NCBI RefSeq assembly: GCF_000520015.2
Contig: NZ_CP007044.2
Span: 2,294,001-2,358,000, forward strand
DNA length: 64,000 bases
Source: Chania multitudinisentens RB-25
GTDB taxonomy: Bacteria; Pseudomonadota; Gammaproteobacteria; Enterobacterales; Enterobacteriaceae
Direction: 5' to 3'
Every line of letters begins with the position of its first letter. The first letter of the stretch is position 1. This document shows, piece by piece, positions 1 through 9,233 of this stretch. Made by a program: the position numbers and the translations under genes. The notes below the pieces were generated by a model. It was not told the origin of the DNA, did not search any database, and saw only the letters and a list, made by a program, of their open reading frames with translations.

Positions 1-49
1 TCACACCATAGCGTGAAAGGATTGATATATAGATATCTTATCCCTGATT

Positions 50-754
50 TTAGGCACTTTTTGCCAGGTTTGTTGTGACCGGTGCCTCTGGGCGGGAAGG
101 TTTCCCCGCCAGATACTGTTCGCGGAAGTGATTGAAATGCTGGCTAAGGCCGATAGCGGCCTGCTCGTCTCCTGCCTGTTGCAACAAGGCAGCGGCCACC
201 TCTGCGGTACAGTGCTGCTCGGTACGGCTGGCTTCACGCAGTTGATAGCCAGAGGCAGTGCGCACGTTCAGCGAAAAGACCGGGAGTTGATCCAGATACG
301 GGCTTTTACGGAACATCTTGCGCGCTTCTGACCAAGTACCATCCAGCATGATAAATAACGGTGGTTTTCCGTTGGCCGGTAACTCACTGAACACCGGGCG
401 GGCAGGGTCGGCATAGGAGGCTGGAAATACCACGTAAGGCTGGCGTTCGGGATCGCTAATCGCCGCTAGCAGCCCTGGATCGACTTCGGTTCGTGCCCAA
501 AAAAATGCTTGGGTATCTGGCAAGATATCAGCGATCAGTCGGCCTGTGTTGCTGGGTTTAAGGGGTTCAGCCCCGAACATCATCAGACAGAAGCGGCTGT
601 TGGCGTGTTGCGGCTTGATGGTAGCACACAGGCAATTCTGCTGTGGCAATAAGCAATTCTGGCAACGCATCACACGGCAGCCGCGAGCTCTGAATGGGCG
701 GGTAGCATTGGCTAAACGAAATTGACGCAGGCGGAGTACAGCGTTGTCAGTCAT
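50..754 (-). CDS. tapT: DTW-domain tRNA-uridine aminocarboxypropyltransferase (TapT/YfiP)
   Basis: Predicted to add the 3-amino-3-carboxypropyl group (acp3U) to a tRNA uridine using S-adenosylmethionine. Seen: an N-terminal Cys cluster (C-x3-C-x2-C-x6-C-x-C, about residues 27-45) likely to bind a metal, and the family signature DGTWSEARKM in the second half. The open frame extends upstream to 829, but the ATG at 754 is preceded by CAGGAT at good spacing and matches the usual length of about 234 residues; the upstream extension runs into an intergenic repeat. Gene order tapT-trxC-yfiF is the same as in E. coli, which supports orthology. Function is inferred from the family; confidence in identity is high. 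Confidence 0.92.
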   Translation of the reverse strand: MTDNAVLRLRQFRLANATRPFRARGCRVMRCQNCLLPQQNCLCATIKPQHANSRFCLMMFGAEPLKPSNTGRLIADILPDTQAFFWARTEVDPGLLAAISDPERQPYVVFPASYADPARPVFSELPANGKPPLFIMLDGTWSEARKMFRKSPYLDQLPVFSLNVRTASGYQLREASRTEQHCTAEVAAALLQQAGDEQAAIGLSQHFNHFREQYLAGKPSRPEAPVTTNLAKSA

Positions 755-780
755 AACGATCCTGAGAAAAACCACCATTG

Positions 781-870
781 TATACCCAAAATACGTGGAG
801 TTGCAGGTAGGCGGGCCACTGAATGACATATCGGTGAAAGCGGCTAACGCCCCAGTCGCTTCAAGTTATT
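781..870. repeat. ERIC-like intergenic palindrome, copy 1
   Basis: The right half of this stretch (as read on the minus strand: CGCCTACCTGCAACTC, then TTTTGGGTATA) closely resembles the right half of the element at 1408-1559 (CGCCTACAGGCAACTC, then TTTAGAGTATG). Elements of this kind are dispersed between genes in Serratia and Yersinia. This copy lies just upstream of the tapT start, so it would be transcribed only if the tapT promoter lies beyond it. Confidence 0.6.
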
Positions 871-885
871 AAGGGGAGAGCGCAG

Positions 886-914
886 AAAAAGCCCGGTGGG
901 GGGCACACGGGCTT
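886..914 (-). terminator. Intrinsic terminator of trxC
   Basis: On the minus strand, AAGCCCG and CGGGCTT form a stem around a 12-nt loop, followed by a run of T (plus-strand AAAAA at 886-890). It lies about 47 bp beyond the trxC stop codon, so trxC is probably terminated separately from tapT. Confidence 0.75.
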
Positions 915-960
915 GTTGCTGGCGTTATAAATCAGGGGCAGCGCAGCAGGTGTTTTTACG

Positions 961-1380
961 TTAGACTAAGTCGTTGAGCCAGTTATCAAATGGCACTTTC
1001 GGCATGGCACCGTTAAGCATATCGACCATTTTGCCCTCACGGAACATAATGATGGTAGGAATGCTGCGGATACGGAAACGGGTGCTCAGTTCGGGTTCGG
1101 CTTCGGTGTTGACCTTCACAAAGCGGATCTTTCCGGCTCGTTCTTCGGCCACATCTTCAAAGATAGGCGCGAAACTGCGGCACGGGCCACACCAAGGGGC
1201 CCAGAAATCGACCACAACCGGCAAATCGTCCTGCAACAGGTGGTCAAGAGTCGCGGTAGTGGCGTTGATCACTTCGCCATTGAATAATTCATGGCCACAG
1301 CGGCCACATTTAGCGCCATCTGCCAAACGATCTTCAGGGACGCGGTTGATGGCATTGCACGCTGCACAGACTGTATTCAT
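961..1380 (-). CDS. trxC: Thioredoxin 2 (TrxC)
   Basis: Cytosolic protein disulfide reductase of 139 residues. Seen: an N-terminal zinc-finger-like region with two CxxC pairs (CAAC and CGRC), which distinguishes thioredoxin 2 from TrxA, followed by a thioredoxin fold with the active site WCGPC. The cis-proline segment RSIPT is present downstream. In E. coli trxC belongs to the OxyR regulon; no OxyR site was identified here by eye. It sits between tapT and yfiF as in E. coli. A terminator at 886-914 follows it. Confidence 0.97.
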   Translation of the reverse strand: MNTVCAACNAINRVPEDRLADGAKCGRCGHELFNGEVINATTATLDHLLQDDLPVVVDFWAPWCGPCRSFAPIFEDVAEERAGKIRFVKVNTEAEPELSTRFRIRSIPTIIMFREGKMVDMLNGAMPKVPFDNWLNDLV

Positions 1381-1407
1381 GGGGGGCCTCGGGTGCTAAT
1401 GCAGCGC

Positions 1408-1559
1408 TATATACTCGTCATACTTCATGTTGCATCGGTGGCTGCGTCCGCTCACACCTGTCACATAGTTGGCTATGCTCTTGGTGATTATGAGCCTTAT
1501 GACTAAGGTTCACCCTACGGGATTGCCGCCTACAGGCAACTCGAATGATTTAGAGTATG
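1408..1559. repeat. ERIC-like intergenic palindrome, copy 2
   Basis: About 150 bp lies between the divergent trxC and yfiF genes. The ends are imperfect inverted repeats: ATACTCGTCATACTTCATG... at the left and ...GAATGATTTAGAGTAT at the right, each next to a GTTGC/GCAAC core. It is related to the copy at 781-870. The rest of the 1381-1725 gap shows no gene; it must hold the trxC and yfiF promoters. Confidence 0.65.
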
Positions 1560-1725
1560 GGCTGCGGGTATGTATCTTGAATGTTGTTTATTATCAGTAA
1601 AAATGCTGCATTGAACCAAATGGTTTATTCGATGAGTGTAATAGTTGCCAGCTTTTGCGCAAGTGAGTGGCTTAGTGTACTAACATCAGGTAATCTTCGC
1701 GCCCAGCGCGTTGGTGGAGAAGACA

Positions 1726-2811
1726 ATGAACGATTCATTTAGTGGCAAGAACGGTAAGGTCAAAGTGATGTACGTCCGCAGCGATGATGACAGTGGCGAC
1801 AACCGTGACAAAAATAAACGTCGGGATGGTAAAGGCCGCCCGGCTGATAATGCACGCTCTGGCCGTGCTGGCCAGGATAAATCGCGCGGTAATGATCGCC
1901 GTGGTTCTGATTCCCGCCGCAGTGAAAGTGATCGCCCTCGCCGCTCAGCGCGCACTGAAGATCGTGGTGGGTATGATTCCCCATGGAAAACCGTGTCTCG
2001 CGGTTCTGAAGAAGAACCTGCGTTTGACCATGGTGGGATCAGCGGCAAAAGCTTTATCGACCCAGAGCAGTTGCGCCGCCAGCGTGCAGAGGAAACCCGT
2101 GTTTACGGTGAAAATGCCTGCCAGGCGCTGTTTGCCAGCCGCCCAGAAGCTATTGTACGGGCATGGTTTGTGCAGTCTGTCACGCCGCGTTTTCGCGAGG
2201 CGTTGCGCTGGATGGCTGCGAACCGCAAGGCTTACCATGTGGTAGATGAAGAAGAGCTGGCGAAAGCCTCTGGTACTGAACATCACGGCGGTGTGTGTTT
2301 CCTGATCAAAAAACGGCAAGGTCTAGATGCCTCAACCTACCTGAAAACTGCCCCGGCAAAAGATTGTGTGTTGGCGTTGGAAGAAGTGGGTAACCCGCAT
2401 AATTTGGGAGCGATCGTGCGTTCTTGTGCACACTTTGGCGTTAACGCGGTGTTGTTGCAGGACCCTGCTTTGCTGGAGTCGGGTGCCGCGGTGCGTACCG
2501 CAGAAGGTGGTGCAGAGCATATCAAGGCAATTAATGCGGATGATTTCCTGTCGGTGCTGGATACTTTCCGCAAGGCGGGTTACACCATCGTGACCACCTC
2601 CAGCCACAAAGGTACTGCGTTGGCACAGGCTAAGCTGCCGGCCAAGATGGTGCTGGTATTGGGCCAGGAACGCGATGGCCTGAGTGACAGTGCTTGGCAA
2701 CAGGGTGATATGAGTGTGTCTATCGGCGGTACTGGCAAGGTGGAAAGCCTGAATGTATCCGTCGCAACCGGTATTCTGTTGGCTGACTGGTGGCGCCAAA
2801 ACCAAGCGTAA
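1726..2811 (+). CDS. yfiF: TrmH-family (SPOUT) RNA methyltransferase YfiF
   Basis: Predicted RNA ribose 2'-O-methyltransferase using S-adenosylmethionine; the substrate RNA of YfiF is not established. Seen: a long, highly charged Arg/Asp/Ser-rich N-terminal extension (about residues 15-100), a small substrate-binding domain (FASRPEA...), then the SPOUT catalytic domain with the trefoil-knot motifs NPHNLGAIVR, LVLGQERDGLS and SLNVSVATGILL. An in-frame TTG exists at 1711, but ATG 1726 has GGAG at about 8 nt and matches the conserved N-terminus. The low-complexity Arg-rich region creates long false frames on the other strand. Confidence 0.93.
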   Translation: MNDSFSGKNGKVKVMYVRSDDDSGDNRDKNKRRDGKGRPADNARSGRAGQDKSRGNDRRGSDSRRSESDRPRRSARTEDRGGYDSPWKTVSRGSEEEPAFDHGGISGKSFIDPEQLRRQRAEETRVYGENACQALFASRPEAIVRAWFVQSVTPRFREALRWMAANRKAYHVVDEEELAKASGTEHHGGVCFLIKKRQGLDASTYLKTAPAKDCVLALEEVGNPHNLGAIVRSCAHFGVNAVLLQDPALLESGAAVRTAEGGAEHIKAINADDFLSVLDTFRKAGYTIVTTSSHKGTALAQAKLPAKMVLVLGQERDGLSDSAWQQGDMSVSIGGTGKVESLNVSVATGILLADWWRQNQA

Positions 2812-2827
2812 TCTTTGTACTCCTTTA

Positions 2828-2854
2828 AAAACGGGCGCTTTGAACGCCCGTTTT
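2828..2854 (+). terminator. Terminator after yfiF
   Basis: Perfect stem AAAACGGGCG / CGCCCGTTTT with a 7-nt loop, followed by T-rich sequence on the plus strand. The A-rich left arm means it can also serve the convergent emrB transcript, whose stop codon is at 2868. Confidence 0.88.
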
Positions 2855-2867
2855 GCTTTTAAGGTAT

Positions 2868-4436
2868 TTAGTGAGCACCGCTGCTGCCACCACCGGAACT
2901 GAATGGCGGCTTGGCGAACCAGACCAAGGCCAATAGGATCAGGAAGACGCCCGCAGATAGCCAGAAAATCTCGTTTGCCGAGATGATCAGCCCCTGTGCG
3001 GTGATCTCATTGGCGATATACGCCGAAGCCTGCTGTTTACTCATCCCCAGTTCTTCAAGCTTGGTATACATCTCCTGCGACTGTGGGTTGAACGGATTCA
3101 CAAACTCCGTCAAATTCGCATGATGCATCGACTCACGCTGGGTCCACAACGTGGTGGTAATCGAAGTACCGATAGAACCTGCCAACGTTCGGGTAAAGTT
3201 CGACAGACTTGATGCGGCGGCCATGCGCTCTGGCGGTAACCCTGACAAAGTAATGGTGGTCAGCGGCATGAAGAAGCAGGCGATGGCAAAGCCCTGCACA
3301 AACTGTGGCCAGGCCGAAGCACCAAAGTCCATCCCTGGCTCAAAAGTATAGGCGCGCCAGTAGAAACACACGGCATACATAATGAAGCTGAAGGTGACCA
3401 GGCGGCGCATATCCAACCGGTTACCAAAACGGCCAATGATCGGCGACAAAATCACCGGGATCAGCCCCACCGGCGCAGACGCCAGCCCTGCCCAGGTAGC
3501 AGTATAGCCATACACTTCTTGCAGCAACTGCGGCAATAGCACGATGGCCCCAAAGTACAGCATGTAGGCCAGGCTGATACACAGGCAACCGATAGTAAAA
3601 TTGCGTGATTTGAACAGTGACAAATCCACTACCGGGTGGTCATCGGTCAATTCCCATACCACCAGGAACACCAGTGCGACCACGGCCACCACTGTCAGGA
3701 TAATAATCTCCGTCGAATGGAACCAGTCCAGTTCTTTACCCTGGTCAAGCATGATTTGCAGCGAGCCGACACCCACTACCAACAAGACCAAACCAACGGT
3801 ATCGATAGGTTTGATCTCGGTTTTGGTTTCCCGGCCTTTCAATGTCGACATGGCTGCCAGGATCACAAATATCCCGATCGGAATGTTGATAAAGAAAATC
3901 CAGCCCCAGTGATAGTTATCACTGATATAGCCACCGAGGATCGGCCCGAAAATCGGCGCGACGATCACCGTCATTGACCAAAGCGCCAGTGCCATGGCTC
4001 GTTTGGCTGGTGGATAGTTATTCAGCAGCAAACTTTGCGACAGCGGTATCAATGGGCCCGCCACTACACCCTGAATCACACGGAAAAAGATCAGCATGCC
4101 CAGGCTATTGGAGATACCGCACAGCCAAGAGGCGAGGACGAACAGCGCTGTTGACCACAGAAACAGACGTACTTCGCCGATACGCTTTGCCAGCCAGCCC
4201 GTGATCGGAATGGAAATGGCATTCGCCACCCCAAACGAGGTGATCACCCAGGTGCCCTGCGAACTGGAAGAGCCGAGATTCCCTGAGATGGTGGGTATTG
4301 CAACGTTGGCAATGGTGGAATCCAGTACCTGCATGAAGGTCGCCATGGCGAGCGCAATCGTCATCCAGGCAAGCTGGGCACCTTCAAGTGGTTTTTGTGC
4401 CAAGGTAGCCCCCGTGCGTTTAACCTGCGTTTGCAT
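2868..4436 (-). CDS. emrB: EmrB, DHA2-family multidrug efflux permease
   Basis: Inner-membrane proton-driven drug exporter of the MFS DHA2 (14-TM) family, partner of EmrA. Seen: 522 residues and 14 hydrophobic segments. Long stretches match E. coli EmrB as I recall it: LDSTIANVAIPTI in TM1, WVITSFGVANAISIP, the motif-C-like GPILGG, and a Gly/Ser-rich C-terminus ending in AH. The N-terminus is about 10 residues longer than in E. coli. The start overlaps the end of emrA by 17 bp, so the two are translationally coupled. It is the last gene of the emrR-OMF-emrA-emrB operon. Confidence 0.96.
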   Translation of the reverse strand: MQTQVKRTGATLAQKPLEGAQLAWMTIALAMATFMQVLDSTIANVAIPTISGNLGSSSSQGTWVITSFGVANAISIPITGWLAKRIGEVRLFLWSTALFVLASWLCGISNSLGMLIFFRVIQGVVAGPLIPLSQSLLLNNYPPAKRAMALALWSMTVIVAPIFGPILGGYISDNYHWGWIFFINIPIGIFVILAAMSTLKGRETKTEIKPIDTVGLVLLVVGVGSLQIMLDQGKELDWFHSTEIIILTVVAVVALVFLVVWELTDDHPVVDLSLFKSRNFTIGCLCISLAYMLYFGAIVLLPQLLQEVYGYTATWAGLASAPVGLIPVILSPIIGRFGNRLDMRRLVTFSFIMYAVCFYWRAYTFEPGMDFGASAWPQFVQGFAIACFFMPLTTITLSGLPPERMAAASSLSNFTRTLAGSIGTSITTTLWTQRESMHHANLTEFVNPFNPQSQEMYTKLEELGMSKQQASAYIANEITAQGLIISANEIFWLSAGVFLILLALVWFAKPPFSSGGGSSGAH

Positions 4437-5592
4437 GGATCACATCGGCGATCATCTGGTCAACCGGTGCCAGATCCAGCATCAATGCGCTGGTTTCATA
4501 CCGCGGTTGTTCACGCACTGTGTCGGAAAGCATCAGACCATCCCGGTTGTTGGTATCAATGGTGACCAACGTCGAAAGGCCGATACGTAGCGGATGTTCA
4601 GCAACCTGTTTCGGGTCCAGTTCAATACGCACTGGCAAGCGCTGCACTACTTTGATCCAGTTACCCGTGGCGTTTTGCGCGGGCAGTAAGGAGAAAGCGC
4701 TGCCGGTTCCCATATCGATTCCCACTACTTTACCGGTATACACCACGTCGCTACCGTAAATATCACTGATCACGGTGGCGGGTTGACCAATGCGCATATT
4801 GGCGATCTGGGTTTCTTTAAAGTTGGCATCCACCCAAAGGTGATCCGCCGGAACGACAGCCATCAGTGGGGTTCCTGGCGAAATTTGTGCGCCAACTTGC
4901 ACACTGCGGCGTGAGACAAACCCCGTAATCGGGCTGAGCACGCGGGTGCGTTGCAGTGCCATCCAGGCATCGCGCATCTGCGCTGCGGCTTGCAGAATGG
5001 CAGGTTGTTTTGCCAGCGGAGTATCCAACACCATCGCCTGATTGGCATTGTATTGCTGCACCGCCACTTCCAGCGTAGCTTTGGCACTGTCTACCGCTTC
5101 GCGTGCGTGTTGCAATTCTTCGCGGCCAATCGCATCCACGCTGCCCAGCACCACACGGCGTTTAAGATCGTTTTCTGCTTTACTCAGCTCAGATTTTCGC
5201 AGCGCAATATTGGCCTGATACTGCTTGCTGTTGATCACCGCTTGATGCGTTTGGCGCACGCTGTTGGCCAGCGCAGTTTTCGCACGTTCAAAAGCTTGTT
5301 CGGCGTCAGTAGGGTCAAGCGTCAGCAGAACATCCCCTTTACGGACGAAATCCGTGCTATCGAATGTTACACTGTTTACGCTGCCAGCCACCTGAGCCAT
5401 GATCTGGACCTGATTACCGGCGACATAGGCGTTATCCGTTTCCTGGTGGTGACGCAGTACCAGGAACCAATACACTGAATAAACCACCCCAATAACAATA
5501 AAAATAACCGTCAATAGCAGCAGCCAAAATTTCCGCTGCTTCTTTTTACTTTTCGGTTGCTGCGGGATTTGAGTTTCCTCGCTTGCACTCAT
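4420..5592 (-). CDS. emrA: EmrA, membrane-fusion (HlyD-family) adaptor
   Basis: Periplasmic adaptor linking EmrB to an outer-membrane channel. Seen: a cytoplasmic Gln/Lys-rich N-terminus, one transmembrane segment (about residues 27-47, ending YWFLVLRH), a biotinyl-lipoyl-like half-motif (TDNAYVAGNQVQIMAQVAG), a coiled-coil hairpin in the middle and the second lipoyl half (SPITGFVSRRSVQVGAQI). The length of 390 residues equals that of E. coli EmrA. ATG 5592 has GGAGAACACC in front of it, so it is preferred over the longer frame starting at 5604. Confidence 0.96.
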   Translation of the reverse strand: MSASEETQIPQQPKSKKKQRKFWLLLLTVIFIVIGVVYSVYWFLVLRHHQETDNAYVAGNQVQIMAQVAGSVNSVTFDSTDFVRKGDVLLTLDPTDAEQAFERAKTALANSVRQTHQAVINSKQYQANIALRKSELSKAENDLKRRVVLGSVDAIGREELQHAREAVDSAKATLEVAVQQYNANQAMVLDTPLAKQPAILQAAAQMRDAWMALQRTRVLSPITGFVSRRSVQVGAQISPGTPLMAVVPADHLWVDANFKETQIANMRIGQPATVISDIYGSDVVYTGKVVGIDMGTGSAFSLLPAQNATGNWIKVVQRLPVRIELDPKQVAEHPLRIGLSTLVTIDTNNRDGLMLSDTVREQPRYETSALMLDLAPVDQMIADVIHANAG

Positions 5593-5622
5593 GGTGTTCT
5601 CCACATTTTATATCTGTATTTA

Positions 5623-7071
5623 TTATACTTTCGCATCTGCCGCTGGGGCCTGATAGCCACCCCCCAGCGCACGTATCAAGCCTATTTTCGCCTGTATCAA
5701 TTCACTGCTGGCATTCAGTTCTGCCTGTTGTTGCTGTAATAGTTGTGACTGGCTGGTCAGCAACTCATCGCGCCCGATAACCCCTGCCTGATATCGGGCA
5801 TTAGCGACTCGATAGACTTGCTGTTGGGATTGGGCCGCTGAAGCTGCCTGTTGCAATTGTTGGGTTTTGCTTTGCTGTAGGGTAATGGCATCGGCCGTTT
5901 CCCGTAGTGCGTTCAGGAGAGTCTGGTTATAGGCTTCCACCGCTTCGTCATACAGCGCAGACTCCTCACCTAGCTTGCTGCGCAGCGCTCCGGCGTGGAA
6001 GATTGGTAAAGAGATAGCTGGCATCACGTTCCAGGCCTGGCTTGCAGCTTCCAGCAGATTCGGGCTGGTGCCCCCCACATTGGTGGTATTCAGGCCAGCA
6101 AAGGCTGAAATTGACAGACTGGGGTAAAACTCTTTACGGGCTGCGCTGACACGTTGGTTATATGATTCCACCAGTTGGCGCTGTGCCGCAATGTCTGGGC
6201 GTTTACCCAGCAAATCGGCGGTTAATTCACCGGTGGGGGCCAGCAGACTTTCAGCAGGTAATGCCACAGGGTGCAACGATTGCATCGCTTTTGGCCCCTG
6301 ACCGGCTAATGCTGCCAGTTGATGCTTAAGCTGTTCAATCTGTGACTGCAACAGGATGAGCTGCTGCTTGGTGCTGTCGGCCTGCGCCAGAGTCTGTTGT
6401 GGAATCTCTATGCCGTAGATCCCTGCCTTGTATTGCCGTTGACGCAGATCGGCCAACCGCTGGTGGTTGGCCACCTCCCGTTGCAGCACGTTTTCCTGCG
6501 CATAATTTGCCTGCAACTGGTAATAAGCCACAGCGACCGAACTGGTTAGTGTCAGTGCGGCCTGCGCCTGTTCAGCACGTGCGGCATCAACCTGAGCTTT
6601 GGCCGCGTTGACCTGATTGCGGTATTTGCCCCACCAGTCGAATTCGTAGGCTAGATTCAGGCCGAGTGCATTGGATGTTTCATAAATCGGTGAGGTCGGG
6701 TAACCAAATCCCTGGTTGGTATTTTGGGAGATGCGCGCGCGATCGCTGCTGGCAGTCAAATCCAGATTGGGGCCATTGGCGGCACGGGCTTCACCCACCA
6801 CGCTTTGAGCTTCGCGTACGCGTGCAGCGGCCTGTTTGAGCGAAGGGGAACTTTGCAGCGTTTGGGCCATCAGTGCATCGAGCTGTGGATCATTCAGCGA
6901 GCGCCACCATTGTGGGCTAATCGCCAGTGAGCTGGCTTTAGGCTGCGCGAGCTGTAGATACTGCGGCTCCATCAATGTGGACTGCGGGGCAATATTGTCG
7001 GTAGATGCACACCCCGCCAGGACTAACACAGCGCACAATGGGGTAAATCTCCAGTTTAACGGGGATCGCAT
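5623..7071 (-). CDS. NodT/OprM-type outer-membrane factor lipoprotein
   Basis: Trimeric outer-membrane export channel of the TolC/OprM superfamily. Seen: a lipoprotein signal with lipobox LAGC (Cys at about residue 21), then two internally repeated OEP domains rich in Ala/Gln coiled-coil helices, each with beta-strand segments (YEFDWWGKYR; MPAISLPIFHAGALR). It lies between emrR and emrA in the same orientation, 30 bp upstream of emrA. The standard E. coli emrRAB operon has no such gene and relies on TolC, so this operon encodes a complete tripartite pump. Specific substrates cannot be read from the sequence. Confidence 0.9.
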   Translation of the reverse strand: MRSPLNWRFTPLCAVLVLAGCASTDNIAPQSTLMEPQYLQLAQPKASSLAISPQWWRSLNDPQLDALMAQTLQSSPSLKQAAARVREAQSVVGEARAANGPNLDLTASSDRARISQNTNQGFGYPTSPIYETSNALGLNLAYEFDWWGKYRNQVNAAKAQVDAARAEQAQAALTLTSSVAVAYYQLQANYAQENVLQREVANHQRLADLRQRQYKAGIYGIEIPQQTLAQADSTKQQLILLQSQIEQLKHQLAALAGQGPKAMQSLHPVALPAESLLAPTGELTADLLGKRPDIAAQRQLVESYNQRVSAARKEFYPSLSISAFAGLNTTNVGGTSPNLLEAASQAWNVMPAISLPIFHAGALRSKLGEESALYDEAVEAYNQTLLNALRETADAITLQQSKTQQLQQAASAAQSQQQVYRVANARYQAGVIGRDELLTSQSQLLQQQQAELNASSELIQAKIGLIRALGGGYQAPAADAKV

Positions 7072-7093
7072 AAATAGATTACCTGAACAGAAA

Positions 7094-7615
7094 TTATTGG
7101 GAGAACTGTTCTGAAACGTCCATCTGATCCAGGCGTGCCAAGAGTTTGCGCGTCAGTTTTTCAAGCTGTTGCTGCTCCTCGTTATCCAGCGTGGACCACA
7201 GGAAATGCAGACATCGGTGCTGCGGCGGCAGCAATTGGCCGATAAATGCTTCTCCGGCCGGTGTCAGGTGCAGATGCAGGCACCGACGATCGTTGTCACT
7301 TTCTCGGCGTTCAATCCAACCGCGTTTCTCCAGTTCATCGGCAATGCGGGTGGCGTTGGTACGTGAAGAACCTAAAGCTGAGCTTAGCTCAGAAGGCTGA
7401 ATGCTGTGGTTTTCCTGCGAATCCAACGTAATGAGTGCCATAAATAAGGTTTCGTTGATCCCCTGTGCTTTTAGCATTTTATTGCGATTTTCCAGTAACT
7501 TGCTTTGCATATGCATACAAAGGCGAGTTAATAGAATTTCCTGGTAAGGGAAATTTTTCTGGCGTTTGGCACGGAAATTAAGCATTTGCTCTATGGGTGT
7601 AAACGAACTTTCCAT
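7094..7615 (-). CDS. emrR: EmrR/MprA, MarR-family repressor
   Basis: Winged-helix repressor of the efflux operon, released by hydrophobic drugs and uncouplers in E. coli. Seen: 173 residues, near identity to E. coli EmrR as I recall it from MESSFTPIEQML through the DNA-binding helix (SSRTNATRIADELEKRGW) and the wing (RRESDNDRRC). ATG 7615 (GAGG nearby) gives the family N-terminus; the frame is open to 7630. It is the first gene of the operon, 22 bp ahead of the outer-membrane factor. Confidence 0.96.
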   Translation of the reverse strand: MESSFTPIEQMLNFRAKRQKNFPYQEILLTRLCMHMQSKLLENRNKMLKAQGINETLFMALITLDSQENHSIQPSELSSALGSSRTNATRIADELEKRGWIERRESDNDRRCLHLHLTPAGEAFIGQLLPPQHRCLHFLWSTLDNEEQQQLEKLTRKLLARLDQMDVSEQFSQ

Positions 7616-8033
7616 AATTTTTGGCCTCATTAATTTCGTTAGTTATAGTAACGAGAGTGATTAATAATGTAAATCATCAGCAAGAGGAATAATTTAGCAA
7701 TTTGTGTCATTTGTAAGTGGTTTGTAAATATTTAACCATGCAAACTGTGTGGTGTTTTAAGAGGAGACACAAATTCAGGTTTCCTCTAATGTTAAATACA
7801 TAAGATTTTTTAACTTAAAAGAGGTGTTTCGGTATTCTGTGCTGGCATTAAGGGATGACAGAAAAACAGAGAGCCACGGCTATCTACTCTTGCTTTATAA
7901 GCGTTAGCTTGCAGCTTGGTGGCTATCAGGTCTTGGGCACTGACTTATCGTTTTCTATAATAATGTCAGGGTTCAAATCGTGTTTATACTCTGTATTGTT
8001 AATAAATTGCAACAAAAACGATAACGGTGCTAA
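7616..8033 (-). promoter_or_regulatory. AT-rich emrR upstream region with inverted repeat
   Basis: No gene is seen in this 418-bp AT-rich stretch. Close to emrR, TCGTTA (7636-7641) and TAACGA (7649-7654) form a 6-bp inverted repeat with a 7-bp spacer, 21-39 bp upstream of the start codon. This is a plausible autoregulatory MarR-type operator. The distal part is the 3' flank of the MFS gene at 8034. Confidence 0.4.
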
Positions 8034-9233
8034 TTATTTCATGGCTTTTCCCACCGGATCATGACGTTTACCACGCCACCAAGTTAGCAGGTTCAGGAGG
8101 CACAATACCCCACCGATGATTGCCACCCCGTTCCAGCCAGCATGTTGATAAGCGGTAGCGGAAAGGACTGAACCTACTGCCCCACCAATGAAATAGCTGG
8201 TCATGTAGCCTGCGGTCAGGCGGTTACGTGCTTCTGGCATGATACGGTAGATCACGCTTTGGTTAGTGACATGCACGGCTTGTACCGCCAGATCTAACAC
8301 CAGCACGCCGATAATCAAGGCCCACAGAGAATGCTTGGCTAACGCAATGGGTACCCAGGACAGTAATAGTAGCAGTAGCCCGGCGCTGGTGGTCAGCCCC
8401 GCTTTGCCTTTATCTGCCAAATGCCCGGCACGTGACGCAGCCAAAGCTCCTGCGGCTCCCACCAGACCAAACAACCCAATCACCCCTTCGGAATAATTAA
8501 ACGGTGGCGAGGCCAACAGAAAGGCCATTGACGTCCACAAAATGCTGAAGTTGGCGAATGACAGCGCACCGATAATGGCACGGGTACGCAGCAATGGCGT
8601 GAAGTAGAATAGCGAGAAGATGGACTGCAACAACTGCGGGTAATTCAATCCTGAATGCTGTTTGTAACGTGGCAAGGCTCGCCACAGAACCAGCGCCATC
8701 AGGATCATCAACACGCTGGCAACCCAGTAAATGGTACGCCAGCCACCGAGAGCAGCCAGAGCCCCAGCCACGGTACGTGCCAGCAAGATCCCCAGCAATA
8801 GGCCGCTCATGATGATCCCGACGGTTTTGCCACGTTTCTCCGGGCGTGCCAGCGTAGCGGCCAAAGGCACCAACAGCTGAGCCACCACCGAGAACAGGCC
8901 AGTGAGTGCGGTTCCTATGATCATCAGTAGTAATGTGCTGGAAGTAGCAGTAATTAACATACCGCCAGCGGCCAGCAGCGTCATAAATACGATCAACCCA
9001 CGGCGTTCAAACATGTCACCAAGCGGTACCAGAAACAGCAGGCCAACCGCATAGCCCAACTGCGCGGCGGTGACGATAAAACCGGCCTGATTGACCGAGA
9101 GGTTAAAGCTTTGTGCGATGGTTTCTAACAATGGTTGGGCGTAATAGTTGCTGGCCACTGCCAGGCCAGTAGCCATGGCGATCAAAAGGGTTAATGCCGG
9201 GCTCAAGCCCTGATGTTCGGTTTGTTGGTTCAT
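8034..9233 (-). CDS. MFS transporter (YgaY-like, DHA1-type 12-TM)
   Basis: Inner-membrane 12-helix transporter of 399 residues, probably an exporter. Seen: 12 hydrophobic segments; the TM2-3 loop motif A (GDMFERRGLIVFM) follows LGYAVGLLFLVPL, and TM5 has a GLLLGILLARTVAG motif-C-like segment. The genomic position next to emrR recalls E. coli ygaY, which also lies near emrRAB (there separated by ygaZH), so orthology to ygaY is plausible but not proved. Its 5' leader (9234-9601) is unusually long and contains interleaved inverted repeats (see 9505-9591). Confidence 0.8.
   Translation of the reverse strand: MNQQTEHQGLSPALTLLIAMATGLAVASNYYAQPLLETIAQSFNLSVNQAGFIVTAAQLGYAVGLLFLVPLGDMFERRGLIVFMTLLAAGGMLITATSSTLLLMIIGTALTGLFSVVAQLLVPLAATLARPEKRGKTVGIIMSGLLLGILLARTVAGALAALGGWRTIYWVASVLMILMALVLWRALPRYKQHSGLNYPQLLQSIFSLFYFTPLLRTRAIIGALSFANFSILWTSMAFLLASPPFNYSEGVIGLFGLVGAAGALAASRAGHLADKGKAGLTTSAGLLLLLLSWVPIALAKHSLWALIIGVLVLDLAVQAVHVTNQSVIYRIMPEARNRLTAGYMTSYFIGGAVGSVLSATAYQHAGWNGVAIIGGVLCLLNLLTWWRGKRHDPVGKAMK

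Noticed and set aside
1686..2048. Arg/Ser-rich minus-strand frame opposite the yfiF start
   Set aside because: Produced by the low-complexity charged N-terminus of YfiF; no RBS or conserved content.
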